Shown: positions 22,780 to 32,236, counted from the stretch's first letter. The stretch is 33,136 bases of DNA from Streptomyces sp. OR43 (GCF_008042275.1 NZ_RDBK01000008.1:46721-79856); one strand, 5' to 3'. Program-made: numbers and translations. The notes: generated by a model from the sequence alone, not told the origin.

Positions 22780-23717
22780 CGGGCCGCCCAGGCCGTGGCG
22801 ATCCGTGCCGCGAGCGCCACATTGCCGCGGACGGCCGCCAGATTGGCCTCCAGCGACGCCCCTTCGGTGCCCCGCATCAGATGATCGAGCAGAAAGGGCG
22901 TGACGGCCTGGCCGGCGATCCCGCGCTCCCGGCACGCGTCCAGCGCCTCGGCCAGCACCCGGTCGTGCAGACCGGGATCCAGCTGTTCGTGCTGCGGTAC
23001 GGGGTTGGCCACGATCAGCGCGGCCTCGGGGCCGCCGAGCGCGTCCTGTGCCGCCATCACCCCGGCCACCTCCTCGGGCGACCGGACGGTCCAGTCGACC
23101 GGCTCGCCCGAACTGCTCAGATAGAAGCCGGGGAACCGGTCGGTGCCGTACCCGAGTACCCCCACCCCGAGTGTCTCCAGACGCTGCAGCGTGGCCGGCA
23201 CGTCCAGGATCGACTTCACTCCCGCGCAGACCACGGTGATGCCCGTCCGGGCCAGCAGCCGCAGATCCGCGGACTCGTCCTGGGTCTCCGTCCAGCCCCG
23301 GTGCACACCCCCGAGCCCGCCGGTCGCGAAGACACGCAGGCCCGCCCGCGCGGCGAGGAACGCGGTCGCCGAGACCGTCGTGGCACCGCTCGCGCCGGTC
23401 GCCAGTGCCGGGGCGAGGTCCCGGTGTCCCAGCTTGCGCATCGCCGGGTCCTCGGCGACCCGCTCCAACTGGGCCTTGTCCAGGCCGACCCGGGCGCTGC
23501 CGTCCAGCACGGCGACGGTGGCGGGCACGGCGCCGGCCGACCGCACGATGTCCTCCAGCTCCTCGGCGACCCGCAGATTGCGCGGACGGGGCAGACCATG
23601 CGCGATGATCGTCGACTCCAGGGCGACGACGGGCCGGCGCCCGGCGAGGGCGTCCCGTACCTCCGCGGAGAGTACGGGAGGGCGGGGGGTGGTGGCGGAC
23701 GGCTCAGTCAGTGACAT
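22776..23717 (-). CDS. psuG: Pseudouridine-5'-phosphate glycosidase
   Basis: A 313-residue enzyme of the PsuG/IndA family that cleaves the C-C glycosidic bond of pseudouridine 5'-phosphate to uracil and ribose 5-phosphate. It matches throughout: VALESTIIAHGLPRPRN (Glu34), RKLGHRDLA (Lys95, the expected Schiff-base lysine), FATGGLGGVHRG, DESADL (Asp151, metal) and CAGVKSILD (Lys168). Length and residue order agree with E. coli PsuG. ATG at 23717 is chosen with AGGGA upstream; a GTG two codons earlier is possible. It is the first gene of the psuG-psuK pair. Confidence 0.92.
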   Translation of the reverse strand: MSLTEPSATTPRPPVLSAEVRDALAGRRPVVALESTIIAHGLPRPRNLRVAEELEDIVRSAGAVPATVAVLDGSARVGLDKAQLERVAEDPAMRKLGHRDLAPALATGASGATTVSATAFLAARAGLRVFATGGLGGVHRGWTETQDESADLRLLARTGITVVCAGVKSILDVPATLQRLETLGVGVLGYGTDRFPGFYLSSSGEPVDWTVRSPEEVAGVMAAQDALGGPEAALIVANPVPQHEQLDPGLHDRVLAEALDACRERGIAGQAVTPFLLDHLMRGTEGASLEANLAAVRGNVALAARIATAWAAR

Positions 23718-23805
23718 GTTCACATCCCTGTCGCGGACGGAGCGGGCTCAAACGTGTGCCGGCGCGGGCGGCCTGAAGACGCCGACGCCCCGTTACCGTC
23801 GGGCC

Positions 23806-24675
23806 ATGAACCGTCCGACCGACCGCCTGCCGCCCATGGTTCGGCTCTTCTACGACGACCTGGCCGCGGACTACGACCTCATCTACAAGGACTGGGAGGC
23901 GAGCATCGCGCGGCAGGCGGACGCGCTCTCGGCGCTCATCGGCGGATCGGCCGATTCCGGCAACGGGTCCGCCGGGTACGACGTGCTGGACTGCGCCTGC
24001 GGTATCGGGACCCAGGCGCTGGGACTGGCCGAGCTGGGGTACCGGGTCACCGGCAGCGATCTGAGCCCCGTCGCGGTGACCCGTGCCGCGAGGGAGGCGG
24101 CCTCGCGCGGGCTGACCCTGCCGGTGACCGCTGCCGACATGACGAAGCTTCCGTTTCGCGACAGCTCGTTCGACGTCGTCGTGTGCGCCGACAACTCCCT
24201 GCCGCATCTGCTCACTCCGCAGGCGGTGCTGGCCGCGCTCGGCGAGATGCGCAGGGTGCTGCGGCCCGGCGGAATGCTGCTGCTGTCCACCCGGCCGTAC
24301 GACCGGCTGCGCCGCGAACGGCCGACGTCCACGCCTCCGCAGGTCAGGGAGGGCGAAGGGGGACGGGTGGTCACCTTCCAGCTGTGGCACTGGCACCCGG
24401 ACGGCGAGCGGTACGACCTGGAGCATTTCCGGCTGCTGCCCGACGCACCGGCGGACTCCCAGGGGGAGAGGGGCCCGGGGGACGGCTGGAACGTGCGCAC
24501 GCGGCGCGTCTCGTACTGGGCGCTGTCGCAGGAGCAGCTCGTCGAGTTCGCGACGCGGGCCGGGCTGCGGGAGCCGATGTGGCACGAGCCCGACGAGTCG
24601 GGCTTCTTTCAGCCCGTCCTGGTGGCGAGACGACCAGGGGCGCTGGCTAAGGTGACCGGCCATGACCACATTTGA
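23806..24675 (+). CDS. Class I SAM-dependent methyltransferase
   Basis: A 289-residue methyltransferase. It starts LPPMVRLFYDDLAADYDLIYKDW, a typical lead helix. Motif I is VLDCACGIGTQALGLAELG (about 64-82), then VTGSDLSP for the ribose-binding acidic residue, MTKLPFRDSSFDVVVCADNSLPHLL and LRPGGMLLLSTRPYDRL. It resembles glycine/sarcosine N-methyltransferase-like and ubiquinone-type enzymes, but the substrate is not assigned. It is divergent from psuG. Its last 14 bases overlap the next gene's start. Confidence 0.83.
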   Translation: MNRPTDRLPPMVRLFYDDLAADYDLIYKDWEASIARQADALSALIGGSADSGNGSAGYDVLDCACGIGTQALGLAELGYRVTGSDLSPVAVTRAAREAASRGLTLPVTAADMTKLPFRDSSFDVVVCADNSLPHLLTPQAVLAALGEMRRVLRPGGMLLLSTRPYDRLRRERPTSTPPQVREGEGGRVVTFQLWHWHPDGERYDLEHFRLLPDAPADSQGERGPGDGWNVRTRRVSYWALSQEQLVEFATRAGLREPMWHEPDESGFFQPVLVARRPGALAKVTGHDHI

Positions 24676-25024
24676 TCAAGTCCCCGCTTCCTTCGCCGTG
24701 CACATCCCGGACGCCGACCTCGAACCGGAACCGCTCGAACCCGGGCAGATCGTGTCGGGCGAACCCGAGGTCACCGGCAAGGTGCTGTGGGAGTCGGCCG
24801 ACGGCAAGCAGCTGCGCGGGATCTGGCAGATCACGCCCGGCGTGGTCACGGACACCGAGGCCAACGAACTGTTCGTGGTGGTCAGCGGGCGTGCGAGCGT
24901 GGCGGTCGAGGGCGGCGCCACGCTGGAGATCGGACCCGGCGACGCCTGTGTGCTGCGCGAGGGCGACCGGACGACATGGACCGTGCACGAGACGCTGCGC
25001 AAGGCGTACCACATCAGCCTCTGA
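24662..25024 (+). CDS. Small cupin protein (DUF861-like)
   Basis: A 120-residue single-domain cupin. It has VTGKVLWESADGKQLRGIWQITPG, the motif ELFVVVSGRASVAVEGG and TLEIGPGDACVLREGDRTTWTVHETLRKAYHI, close to the (S)-ureidoglycine aminohydrolase-like DUF861 group. The usual first-motif histidines are replaced, so metal binding is uncertain. The ATG lies inside the preceding methyltransferase gene (14-base overlap), implying coupled translation and possibly a shared pathway. Convergent with the MFS gene. Confidence 0.83.
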   Translation: MTTFDQVPASFAVHIPDADLEPEPLEPGQIVSGEPEVTGKVLWESADGKQLRGIWQITPGVVTDTEANELFVVVSGRASVAVEGGATLEIGPGDACVLREGDRTTWTVHETLRKAYHISL

Positions 25025-25078
25025 GCAGTCCTGGGCCAGGTCGCGGGCGGGGCGGGCCGCCTCGGGCCGCTCCCGCTC

Positions 25079-26377
25079 TCAGGCCGTGGCGCGACGGGTG
25101 AGGCTTCGGCGCAGCGCCAGTGCCGCCATCGGCAGCAGCAGGCACGCTCCGGTCAGGTTGAGCCAGCCGTAGCCGGCCTGGGAGACGATCACGCCGGCGA
25201 CCGCGCCGCCGATGCCCGCCGACGCGTTCATGGTGAGGTCCGACAGCCCCTGTACGGCGGCGCGTGCCGCCTGCGGGACGGAGTCGGTGAGCAGCGCCGA
25301 ACCCGCCACCAGCCCCGCGGACCAGCCGAGACCGAGTACGAACAGGCCGGCCGCGGTCCTGCCGTGCGCGGCGCCCGCGGTGCCTGCCAGCAGTGCGGCG
25401 AGGGCGAGCAGCCCGGCGACCAGGCCGATGACGGTGAGGCGGCCGAAGCGGTCCGCCAGCCAGCCCATCGCCGGCGAGAACGCGTACATCCCGGCGATGT
25501 GGCCGCTGATCACCAGCCCGATCAGCTGGAGGTCCGCGCCGTGGTGGCCGAGGTCGACCGGCGTCATCACCATGATCGAGACCATCGCGGTGTGGGAGAC
25601 GGTGACGGTCACCAGGGCGAGCCGGGCCATGGGCGAGGCCCGCACGGCCGCAAGACCCGCGCGCAGCGAACGGCCCCCGGCCGACCGGTTCTCCTGCGGT
25701 GCCAGGGCGCGCGCGGTGAGGAGCGGATCGGGCCGCAGCAGCACCGCGACCACGAGGGCGGCGAGCAGGAAGATGCCGGCCGCCCAGACGAACGGGCCGG
25801 CCGTCTCCGATACGGCCGTGTCCCGGAAGACCCGGCCCGCCGGGGCCGCGATGTTGGGCCCGAGCACCGAGCCGATGGTGGTGGCCCAGATGACGGTGGA
25901 GATTGCCCGGCCGCGGCGTTCGGGTTCGGCGAGATCGGCGGCGGCGAACCTGGCCTGGAGGTTGGCCGAGGAACCCGCACCGAACCCGGCCATGCCGAGC
26001 AGCAGCAGCGGGAAGCTCTCCACGACGGTCGCCAGCACCACCAGGCCCGCGCCGAGCGCCCCGATCAGATACGCGAGCACGAGTCCGGGGCGGCGGCCCC
26101 GCGAGGTCATCAGCGCGGCCAGGGGCAGTGAGAGCAGCGCCGTGCCGGTCACCGACGCGGTGGGCGCGAGGCCCGACAGCGCCTCGGATCCGCTGACGCG
26201 CGTCGCCAGCACGGGGGCCAGGGCGATACCGATGGGCACGCCGAGGCCGCCGAGTATCTGACTGGCGATGAGCACACCGGACGTCCTGCGCCGGAGTGCG
26301 GGCAGGTCCGCCGCGGTGACCGGCACGGCGGAGACCGGCTCGTCGGGGGTGTCGGGAGCGTTGATGGTGTGGGGCAC
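25079..26377 (-). CDS. MFS transporter
   Basis: A 432-residue protein with about 12 hydrophobic helices starting at GVLIASQILGGLGVPIGIAL. MFS marks include the loop 2-3 motif MTSRGRRPGLVLAY, the central loop after LLRPDPLL, and WLADRFGRLTVIGLV in the second half. It looks like a drug/proton exporter, but the substrate is unknown. GTG at 26377 has no ribosome site and may be leaderless. The open frame continues upstream through a minisatellite, which is judged non-coding. Convergent with the small cupin gene. Confidence 0.85.
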   Translation of the reverse strand: MPHTINAPDTPDEPVSAVPVTAADLPALRRRTSGVLIASQILGGLGVPIGIALAPVLATRVSGSEALSGLAPTASVTGTALLSLPLAALMTSRGRRPGLVLAYLIGALGAGLVVLATVVESFPLLLLGMAGFGAGSSANLQARFAAADLAEPERRGRAISTVIWATTIGSVLGPNIAAPAGRVFRDTAVSETAGPFVWAAGIFLLAALVVAVLLRPDPLLTARALAPQENRSAGGRSLRAGLAAVRASPMARLALVTVTVSHTAMVSIMVMTPVDLGHHGADLQLIGLVISGHIAGMYAFSPAMGWLADRFGRLTVIGLVAGLLALAALLAGTAGAAHGRTAAGLFVLGLGWSAGLVAGSALLTDSVPQAARAAVQGLSDLTMNASAGIGGAVAGVIVSQAGYGWLNLTGACLLLPMAALALRRSLTRRATA

Positions 26378-26431
26378 CGACGCAGTGTGCCAGGCGCCAC
26401 ACGGCGCCCGAACCCCCGCGTTCGATCCCCG

Positions 26432-26628
26432 CAGGTCATGGCACTCGTGCTGGCCCCGGACGCGACGCGGCAGGTCGTGGCAGTCACGCCGGCTCCGGAG
26501 ACGACGCCGCAGGTCGTGGCAGTCGTGCTGGACCCGGATACGACGCTGCGGGTCAATGGCAGTCATGCCGGATCCGGAGACGACGCCGCGGGTCAATGGC
26601 AGTCATGCCGGATCCGGAGACGACGCCG
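26432..26628. repeat. Minisatellite, five 39-40 bp units
   Basis: Tandem units at 26432-26470, 26471-26509, 26510-26548 (39 bp each), 26549-26588 and 26589-26628 (40 bp each). The last two are identical; the first three are diverged. Units share GGTC-TGGCA-TC and end in GACGCxG or GACGACGCCG. The array fills the space between the ogt stop and the MFS start on the leftward strand. Confidence 0.93.
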
Positions 26629-26641
26629 CGGGGCCCGTCGG

Positions 26642-27184
26642 TCAGAACAACGGCTGCGGCAGCACACCCTCCAGGGCCAGCAACTGCCGCTTGGTCTCCA
26701 GCCCGCCGCCGAAGCCGCCGAGCCCGCCGTCGCTCTCCACCACCCGGTGGCAGGGCACCACCACGGGCAGCGGGTTGGACCCCATCGCGGCGCCGACCGC
26801 CTGGGCCGCTCCGGGCTGGCCCACCCGGTCGGCGAGGTCCCCGTACCCGGCGACCGCGCCGTACGGCACGCCCGTCGCCAGTGCGCGGAGCACCTGGCGG
26901 TTGAAGCCGCTCGTCAGCGACCAGTCGAGGTCGAGCGAGAACTCCCGCAGCGTGCCCGCGAAGTACGCCGCGAGCTGGCGTATCGGCTCGGCCAGGCGAG
27001 CGGAGCCGGGCGACTCCACGGGTTCGGCGCCGAGCCGGGTGCGCAACCGGTCCAGCGCCCGGTGCCGGACCGCCGGCCCGGCGTGGAAGACCACGGTCAC
27101 CAACCCGGCCTCGGTCGCGGCCAGCAGAAGTGGGCCGATGTCACTGTCGACCACGGCCCACTCGACAACCCCGTCGTTGTTCAT
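26642..27184 (-). CDS. ogt: Methylated-DNA--protein-cysteine methyltransferase
   Basis: A 180-residue repair protein that removes O6-alkyl groups from guanine by irreversible transfer to its own cysteine. The active site VPCHRV holds acceptor Cys145, with the DNA-binding helix GYGDLADRVGQPGAAQAVGAAMGSN before it (arginine finger in DR) and the tail GGLGGFGGGLETKRQLLALEG. No AdaA-type regulatory domain is attached. ATG at 27184 matches the predicted transcription start of the damage-type promoter just upstream, so the mRNA is probably leaderless. A GTG two codons upstream is possible. Confidence 0.92.
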   Translation of the reverse strand: MNNDGVVEWAVVDSDIGPLLLAATEAGLVTVVFHAGPAVRHRALDRLRTRLGAEPVESPGSARLAEPIRQLAAYFAGTLREFSLDLDWSLTSGFNRQVLRALATGVPYGAVAGYGDLADRVGQPGAAQAVGAAMGSNPLPVVVPCHRVVESDGGLGGFGGGLETKRQLLALEGVLPQPLF

Positions 27185-27191
27185 GGTCACC

Positions 27192-27214
27192 ACGGTACGA
27201 CCGCCCACTGACAA
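27192..27214 (-). promoter_or_regulatory. PafBC-type damage promoter of ogt
   Basis: Reading leftward, TTGTCAGTG (27214-27206), 8 bases, then TACCGT (27197-27192) is a full match to TTGTCRGTG-N8-TAnnnT. Transcription would begin at about 27185, next to the ATG. Confidence 0.8.
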
Positions 27215-27243
27215 CGGACGCCGGTTCCCGGTGTCCCGGCCGG

Positions 27244-28230
27244 TCAGCCGGTGGCCTCACGCACCACGTCGGGGGTGTTGGTGATGATGCCGTCCACCCC
27301 GTAGCCGGCCACCTGGAGCGCGTGCTCGGCGTCGTTGACCGTCCAGGCGCTGACCTGGAGCCGCTTGTCGTGCGGGCCCTTCAGCGCGTGTACCGCCGCC
27401 ACGTACTCGCCCGAGACCGAGGTGTACGCCGGGTTGATCTGGTCGGTGAACTCCGCGTACGACGGCAGATCCGCGACGGCCGGAGTGCCGAGGAAGCCCG
27501 TGACGACGTCCGGGCGCAGCTCGTGCACCTTGCGCACACTGCCGGCGCCGAAGCTCTGGATCACCAGACGGCCGCGGACGTGCTCGCGGTCGAGCCACCC
27601 CTCCTGGCGCAGGACACGCAGCGTCGCCCGCTCGATTCCGGGATAGGTCTCGGGGCTCTTGATCTCCAGGAGCAGGTTCTGGTCGTTGCGCCCGATCCGG
27701 TGCAGGTACTGCCGCAGTGTCGGCACCCGGGCACCGGCGTACAGCGGACCGAACCAGCTGCCCGCGTCCAGCCGGGCGATCTCGGCGGCCGTGAAGTCCT
27801 TGACCGCCCACGGAGCACGGTCGGGGAAGACCTCCTCGGCATCCGTGGTCCGCTTCAGATCGGTGTCGTGGATGACGACCAGCACGCCGTCCCGGGTCAG
27901 CTGGACGTCGTTCTCCACCCAGTCGAAGCCCAGGACGTCGGCCTTGTCCACGGCCGCCAGGGTGTTCTCCGGAGCGTATGCCGAGGCACCTCGGTGGGCG
28001 ATGACGCGCGGGTCGTCCGTCCGGCCCCGGGCCATGCCGGCCGGCGTCCGGACGCCGGTGCCGACGGCCGTCGCGGAGGGTGCGGCGACGGTGTGGGCCA
28101 CTGTCGCGGTGCGGCCGGCCGGGGTGGTGTCCGTGCCCGGCGTCCCGGCGGCCGTGCTCGACAACAGCAACGCGCCGGCGCCCAGCAGGGCGGCGGCAGC
28201 GGCGGAGGCGGTTGCGGTGCCTGCGTACAC
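27244..28230 (-). CDS. Secreted glycerophosphodiester phosphodiesterase
   Basis: A 328-residue exported GDPD-family enzyme that hydrolyses glycerophosphodiesters to glycerol-3-phosphate and an alcohol. A signal peptide (TASAAAAALLGAGALLLSS) and Ala/Thr-rich linker lead to the catalytic domain at VIAHRGASAYAPENTLAAV: general-acid His and metal Glu/Asn. ENDVQLTRDGVLVVIHDTDLKRTT provides the second metal/catalytic segment, and LLLEIKSP the later Glu/Lys. AAGGAG lies 5 bases before GTG at 28230. It may recover phosphate or glycerol from cell-wall or lipid material (inference). Confidence 0.9.
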   Translation of the reverse strand: MYAGTATASAAAAALLGAGALLLSSTAAGTPGTDTTPAGRTATVAHTVAAPSATAVGTGVRTPAGMARGRTDDPRVIAHRGASAYAPENTLAAVDKADVLGFDWVENDVQLTRDGVLVVIHDTDLKRTTDAEEVFPDRAPWAVKDFTAAEIARLDAGSWFGPLYAGARVPTLRQYLHRIGRNDQNLLLEIKSPETYPGIERATLRVLRQEGWLDREHVRGRLVIQSFGAGSVRKVHELRPDVVTGFLGTPAVADLPSYAEFTDQINPAYTSVSGEYVAAVHALKGPHDKRLQVSAWTVNDAEHALQVAGYGVDGIITNTPDVVREATG

Positions 28231-28442
28231 GTGGACTCCTTGCGTCAGAGTGACGGACGGCCCGAGGGTCCCAGCCGTCCCCGAACAGGGAAGGGGCGAC
28301 GGATGGCCACGACGTGAACGCACCTCGGGGACCAGGTCACGGGCCGCCGTCCCTGTCGATAAAATGCAGCTCTTCTGTTTGTTTGCCGGGCCTTGCGCCT
28401 TAGGGTCATCCGAACCCGGGCTTCTGCGAAGGGCGTACGAGC

Positions 28443-29339
28443 ATGCAGGGCACAATCGACGGTTTCGGCTATGGGGCGGTCACTCCCGTGGCCGCTTTCC
28501 TCATGGCCTGTCTCGGCGCGGCCCTGGGCCTGCGCTGCACCACCCGGTCCTTGCGTACCGAGCGTTCCTTCAAGGCCGGGTGGCTGGCTCTGGGCGCGAC
28601 CTCCATAGGCTCCGGGATCTGGACGATGCACTTCATCGCGATGGTGGGGTTCACCGTCGAAGAGGTGCCGATCGGCTACGACAAACCCATCACCTTCGCC
28701 AGCCTCGCCGTCGCGATCGTCATGGTCGGTATCGGGATCTTCCTGGTCGGGTACCGCGGCGCCACCCGCATGGCTCTGGTGACGGGAGGAACGATCACCG
28801 GACTCGGTGTGGCCTCCATGCATTACCTCGGCATGGCCGGTATGCGACTTGATGGGCAGTTCGAGTACGACACGATCACCGTGTCACTCTCGGTCGTCAT
28901 CGCCGTGGTGGCCTCGACCGCCGCGCTCTGGGCCGCGGTCTCCATCCACGGCTTCCTGCCCAGCCTCGGCGCCAGCGTCGTGATGGGTGTCGCGGTGAGC
29001 GGGATGCACTACACGGGCATGGCGGCCCTCAGGGTCCACCTCCACCCCGCCGCCGCCCTCAGCGGCTCCTCCGCGGGCTCCGGCGACAGCGCCACCGCGC
29101 TGCTCGTCCCCATGCTGATCGGCCCGGCGTGTTTCCTGCTGCTGGCCGCCGTCGTCGTGATGTTCGACCCCCTGGTGGTCATGGGCACCCCCGACTGGAA
29201 CGACCCCGAGGCCGGCCGGGGAGACCGGATGCCCGGCATCCCGGCCCAGCGCCAGGTTCCGCGGTTCGGAACGCACGCCGACCCGGCCTCGTTCCACTCG
29301 CAGCATCGCCAGGACTCCACGCAGCCGCAGGACTGGTGA
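28443..29339 (+). CDS. MHYT-domain integral membrane sensor
   Basis: A 298-residue membrane protein of about seven helices carrying the MHYT repeats MHFIAM (about 60), MHYLGM (about 124) and MHYTGM (about 185). These motifs are thought to bind a metal such as copper and sense O2, NO or CO. The hydrophilic tail from about 240 is Pro/Gln/His-rich (HADPASFHSQHRQD) with no GGDEF, EAL or kinase domain, so any output is separate. GAAGGG precedes the ATG. It is divergent from the GDPD gene and ends 63 bases before uvrB. Confidence 0.88.
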   Translation: MQGTIDGFGYGAVTPVAAFLMACLGAALGLRCTTRSLRTERSFKAGWLALGATSIGSGIWTMHFIAMVGFTVEEVPIGYDKPITFASLAVAIVMVGIGIFLVGYRGATRMALVTGGTITGLGVASMHYLGMAGMRLDGQFEYDTITVSLSVVIAVVASTAALWAAVSIHGFLPSLGASVVMGVAVSGMHYTGMAALRVHLHPAAALSGSSAGSGDSATALLVPMLIGPACFLLLAAVVVMFDPLVVMGTPDWNDPEAGRGDRMPGIPAQRQVPRFGTHADPASFHSQHRQDSTQPQDW

Positions 29340-29373
29340 CCGGAGGGCCGCCGCGAGCGCTGAGCCGGCCCCG

Positions 29374-29396
29374 TTGTCAGTGGGGGGTCGTACGGT
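29374..29396 (+). promoter_or_regulatory. PafBC-type damage promoter of uvrB
   Basis: TTGTCAGTG (29374-29382), 8 bases, then TACGGT (29391-29396) is a full match to TTGTCRGTG-N8-TAnnnT. Transcription start is expected at about 29403, exactly the uvrB ATG. The flanking CCG...GGTCGTAC is shared with the ogt promoter. Confidence 0.82.
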
Positions 29397-29402
29397 GGTT
29401 GT

Positions 29403-31526
29403 ATGCGGCCCGTTTCGAAGATCGAACGTTCGGTGGCGCCTTTCGAGGTCGTCAGTCCCTACCAGCCCAGTGGCGACCAGCCGGCGGCCATCGCCGAGCT
29501 GGAGCGGCGCGTCCGGGCGGGTGAGAAGGACGTCGTGCTGCTCGGCGCGACCGGCACCGGTAAATCGGCGACCACCGCCTGGATGATCGAGAAGCTCCAG
29601 CGCCCCACCCTGGTGATGGCGCCGAACAAGACCCTCGCCGCCCAGCTGGCCAACGAGTTCCGCGAGCTCCTGCCGAACAACGCCGTCGAGTACTTCGTCT
29701 CGTACTACGACTACTACCAGCCCGAGGCGTACGTCCCGCAGTCGGACACCTACATCGAGAAGGACTCCTCGATCAACGAGGAGGTCGAGCGGCTGCGCCA
29801 CTCCGCCACGAACTCGCTGCTCACCCGGCGGGACGTCGTCGTGGTCGCCTCCGTGTCCTGCATCTACGGCCTCGGCACCCCGCAGGAGTACGTGGACCGG
29901 ATGGTCCAGCTCAAGGTGGGTGACGAGATCGACCGCGACCAGCTGCTGCGCCGCTTCGTCGAGATGCAGTACACCCGCAACGACCTGGCATTCACCCGCG
30001 GCACCTTCCGGGTGCGCGGCGACACCATCGAGATCTTCCCGGTCTACGAGGAGCTCGCCGTCCGCATCGAGATGTTCGGTGACGAGATCGAGGCCCTCTC
30101 CACGCTCCACCCGCTCACCGGCGAGATCATCAGCGAGGACCGGTCGCTCCACGTCTTCCCCGCCAGCCACTACGTCGCGGGCCCCGAGCGCATGGAGAAG
30201 GCGGTCGGCCGCATCGAGAAGGAGCTGGAGCAGCGCCTCGCCGAGCTGGAGAAGCAGGGCAAGATGCTGGAGGCCCAGCGACTGCGCATGCGTACGACGT
30301 ACGACATCGAGATGCTCCGCCAGATCGGCACCTGCTCCGGCGTCGAGAACTACTCGATGCACTTCGACGACCGTGACCCCGGCACCGCTCCCCACACCCT
30401 CCTCGACTACTTCCCCGAGGACTTCCTCCTCGTCCTCGACGAGTCGCACGTGACCGTCCCGCAGATCGGCGCGATGTACGAAGGCGACGCCTCCCGGAAG
30501 CGGACCCTCGTCGACCACGGCTTCCGGCTGCCCTCGGCCCTGGACAACCGCCCGCTGAAGTGGGAGGAGTTCCTCAAACGGATCAACCAGACGGTCTACC
30601 TCTCCGCCACCCCCGGCAAGTACGAGCTCTCCCGGGGCGACGGCTTCGTGGAGCAGATCATCCGGCCCACCGGCCTCGTCGACCCGGAGATCGTCGTCAA
30701 GCCCACCGAGGGCCAGATCGACGACCTGGTGCACGAGATCCGCAAGCGCACCGAGAAGGACGAGCGGGTCCTGGTCACCACCCTCACCAAGAAGATGTCG
30801 GAGGACCTCACCGACTACTTCCTGGAGCTGGGCATCCAGGTCCGGTACCTCCACAGCGACGTCGACACCCTGCGCCGCATCGAACTGCTGCGGGAGCTGC
30901 GCTCGGGCGAGTACGACGTCCTGGTCGGGATCAACCTCCTGCGCGAGGGCCTCGACCTGCCCGAGGTGTCGCTCGTGGCCATCCTCGACGCCGACAAGCA
31001 GGGCTTCCTGCGCTCGGCGACCTCGCTGATCCAGACCGTCGGGCGCGCGGCTCGTAACGTGTCGGGGCAGGTCCATATGTACGCGGACAAGATCACCCCG
31101 GCGATGGCGCAGGCCATCGACGAGACCAACCGCCGCCGCGAGAAGCAGATCGCGTACAACACCGAGCGCGGACTCGACCCGCAGCCGCTGCGCAAGAAGA
31201 TCAACGACATCGTCGCGACGATCGCCCGCGAGGAGATCGACACCGAGCAACTCCTCGGCACCGGCTACCGCCAGGGCAGGGGGACCAAGGCGCCGGTGCC
31301 CACGCTGGGTATCAAGACCGGTGCCGCGAAGGGCAAGGCGGACGGGGGCAAGGCGACGGTCACCGACCGCCCGGCCGCCGAGCTCGCCGGGATCATCGAG
31401 GAGATGACCGACCGGATGCGGGCCGCCGCCGCCGACCTGCAGTTCGAGGTGGCCGCCCGGCTGCGTGACGAGGTGGGGGAGCTGAAGAAGGAGTTGCGCC
31501 AGATGCGGGAGGCGGGTCTGGCCTGA
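29403..31526 (+). CDS. uvrB: Excinuclease ABC subunit B
   Basis: A 707-residue damage-recognition subunit of UvrABC nucleotide excision repair. Helicase-type motifs run in order: Walker [14 protein letters not shown] (about 42-54), the beta-hairpin [21 protein letters not shown] that clamps the strand, [36 protein letters not shown] and QTVGRAARN. The UVR domain is at the C-terminus ([27 protein letters not shown]), where UvrC docks. Length is slightly above E. coli's. There is no ribosome site at the ATG, consistent with a leaderless mRNA from the damage promoter. Confidence 0.97.
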   Translation: MRPVSKIERSVAPFEVVSPYQPSGDQPAAIAELERRVRAGEKDVVLLGATGTGKSATTAWMIEKLQRPTLVMAPNKTLAAQLANEFRELLPNNAVEYFVSYYDYYQPEAYVPQSDTYIEKDSSINEEVERLRHSATNSLLTRRDVVVVASVSCIYGLGTPQEYVDRMVQLKVGDEIDRDQLLRRFVEMQYTRNDLAFTRGTFRVRGDTIEIFPVYEELAVRIEMFGDEIEALSTLHPLTGEIISEDRSLHVFPASHYVAGPERMEKAVGRIEKELEQRLAELEKQGKMLEAQRLRMRTTYDIEMLRQIGTCSGVENYSMHFDDRDPGTAPHTLLDYFPEDFLLVLDESHVTVPQIGAMYEGDASRKRTLVDHGFRLPSALDNRPLKWEEFLKRINQTVYLSATPGKYELSRGDGFVEQIIRPTGLVDPEIVVKPTEGQIDDLVHEIRKRTEKDERVLVTTLTKKMSEDLTDYFLELGIQVRYLHSDVDTLRRIELLRELRSGEYDVLVGINLLREGLDLPEVSLVAILDADKQGFLRSATSLIQTVGRAARNVSGQVHMYADKITPAMAQAIDETNRRREKQIAYNTERGLDPQPLRKKINDIVATIAREEIDTEQLLGTGYRQGRGTKAPVPTLGIKTGAAKGKADGGKATVTDRPAAELAGIIEEMTDRMRAAAADLQFEVAARLRDEVGELKKELRQMREAGLA

Positions 31527-31657
31527 CCCCGCGGCAGCCGGTGTGTTGCAGGACCGACACAAAACGGCCCGCGGTGGCTGTGTCAGCGGTGTGCGTGCGT
31601 AGGGTGCTGGAAAACCGCGCAAGGACGGTTGCGGGGACAGCGGAGAGGGGACAGCGC

Positions 31658-32236
31658 GTGACGGTCAATATGACCAAGGGTCAGGCCATCAGCCTGCAGA
31701 AGAGCGACGGGGGGACCCTGACCGCGGTACGGATGGGGCTCGGCTGGCAGGCGGCTCCGCGCCGCGGTCTGTTCGGCTCGCGCACCCGGGAGATCGACCT
31801 GGACGCCTCGGCGGTCCTGTTCGCCGACAAGCAGCCGGTCGACGTCGTGTTCTTCCGGCACCTCGTCAGCGATGACGGCTCGGTCAAGCACACCGGGGAC
31901 AACCTGGTCGGCGGCGCCGGCTCGGGCGGCGACGACGAGGCGATCCTGGTCGACCTCCAGCGGGTGCCGGTCCACATCGACCAGATCGTCTTCACGGTGA
32001 ACTCCTTCACCGGCCAGACGTTCCAGGAGGTGCAGAACGCCTTCTGCCGCATCGTGGACGAGACCAACGGCCAGGAGCTCGCCCGCTACACGCTGGACGG
32101 CGGCGGGCAGTACACCGCCCAGATCATGGCGAAGGTCCACCGTTCGGGAAGCGGGTGGCAGATGACCGCCATCGGCAACCCGGCCAACGGCCGTACCTTC
32201 CAGGACCTCATGCCGGCGATCCTGCCGCACCTGTAG
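31658..32236 (+). CDS. terD: TerD-family protein
   Basis: A 192-residue TerD protein, the usual length. It begins NMTKGQAISLQKSDG and has the two acidic Ca2+-binding segments: EIDLDASAVLF and HTGDNLVGGAGSGGDDEAILVDL. It ends with the family fold elements VFTVNSFTGQTFQEVQNAFCRI and GSGWQMTAIGNPANG. The family is tied to tellurite, phage and stress resistance, and in Streptomyces to calcium and differentiation. GTG at 31658 follows GAGAGGGG. It is followed by a terminator, repeats and a second TerD-domain gene. Confidence 0.92.
   Translation: MTVNMTKGQAISLQKSDGGTLTAVRMGLGWQAAPRRGLFGSRTREIDLDASAVLFADKQPVDVVFFRHLVSDDGSVKHTGDNLVGGAGSGGDDEAILVDLQRVPVHIDQIVFTVNSFTGQTFQEVQNAFCRIVDETNGQELARYTLDGGGQYTAQIMAKVHRSGSGWQMTAIGNPANGRTFQDLMPAILPHL

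Noticed and set aside
26378..26596. MFS transporter starting upstream inside the minisatellite
   Set aside because: It would add a repetitive Arg/His/Cys-rich lead to a membrane protein; GTG at 26377 gives the normal length.
26432..26628. CRISPR array
   Set aside because: The units are contiguous with no unique spacers, and no cas genes are present.
28884..31622. 912-codon open frame antisense to uvrB and the MHYT gene
   Set aside because: It crosses two certain genes and has no recognisable domain; it is a shadow of the GC-rich coding strand.
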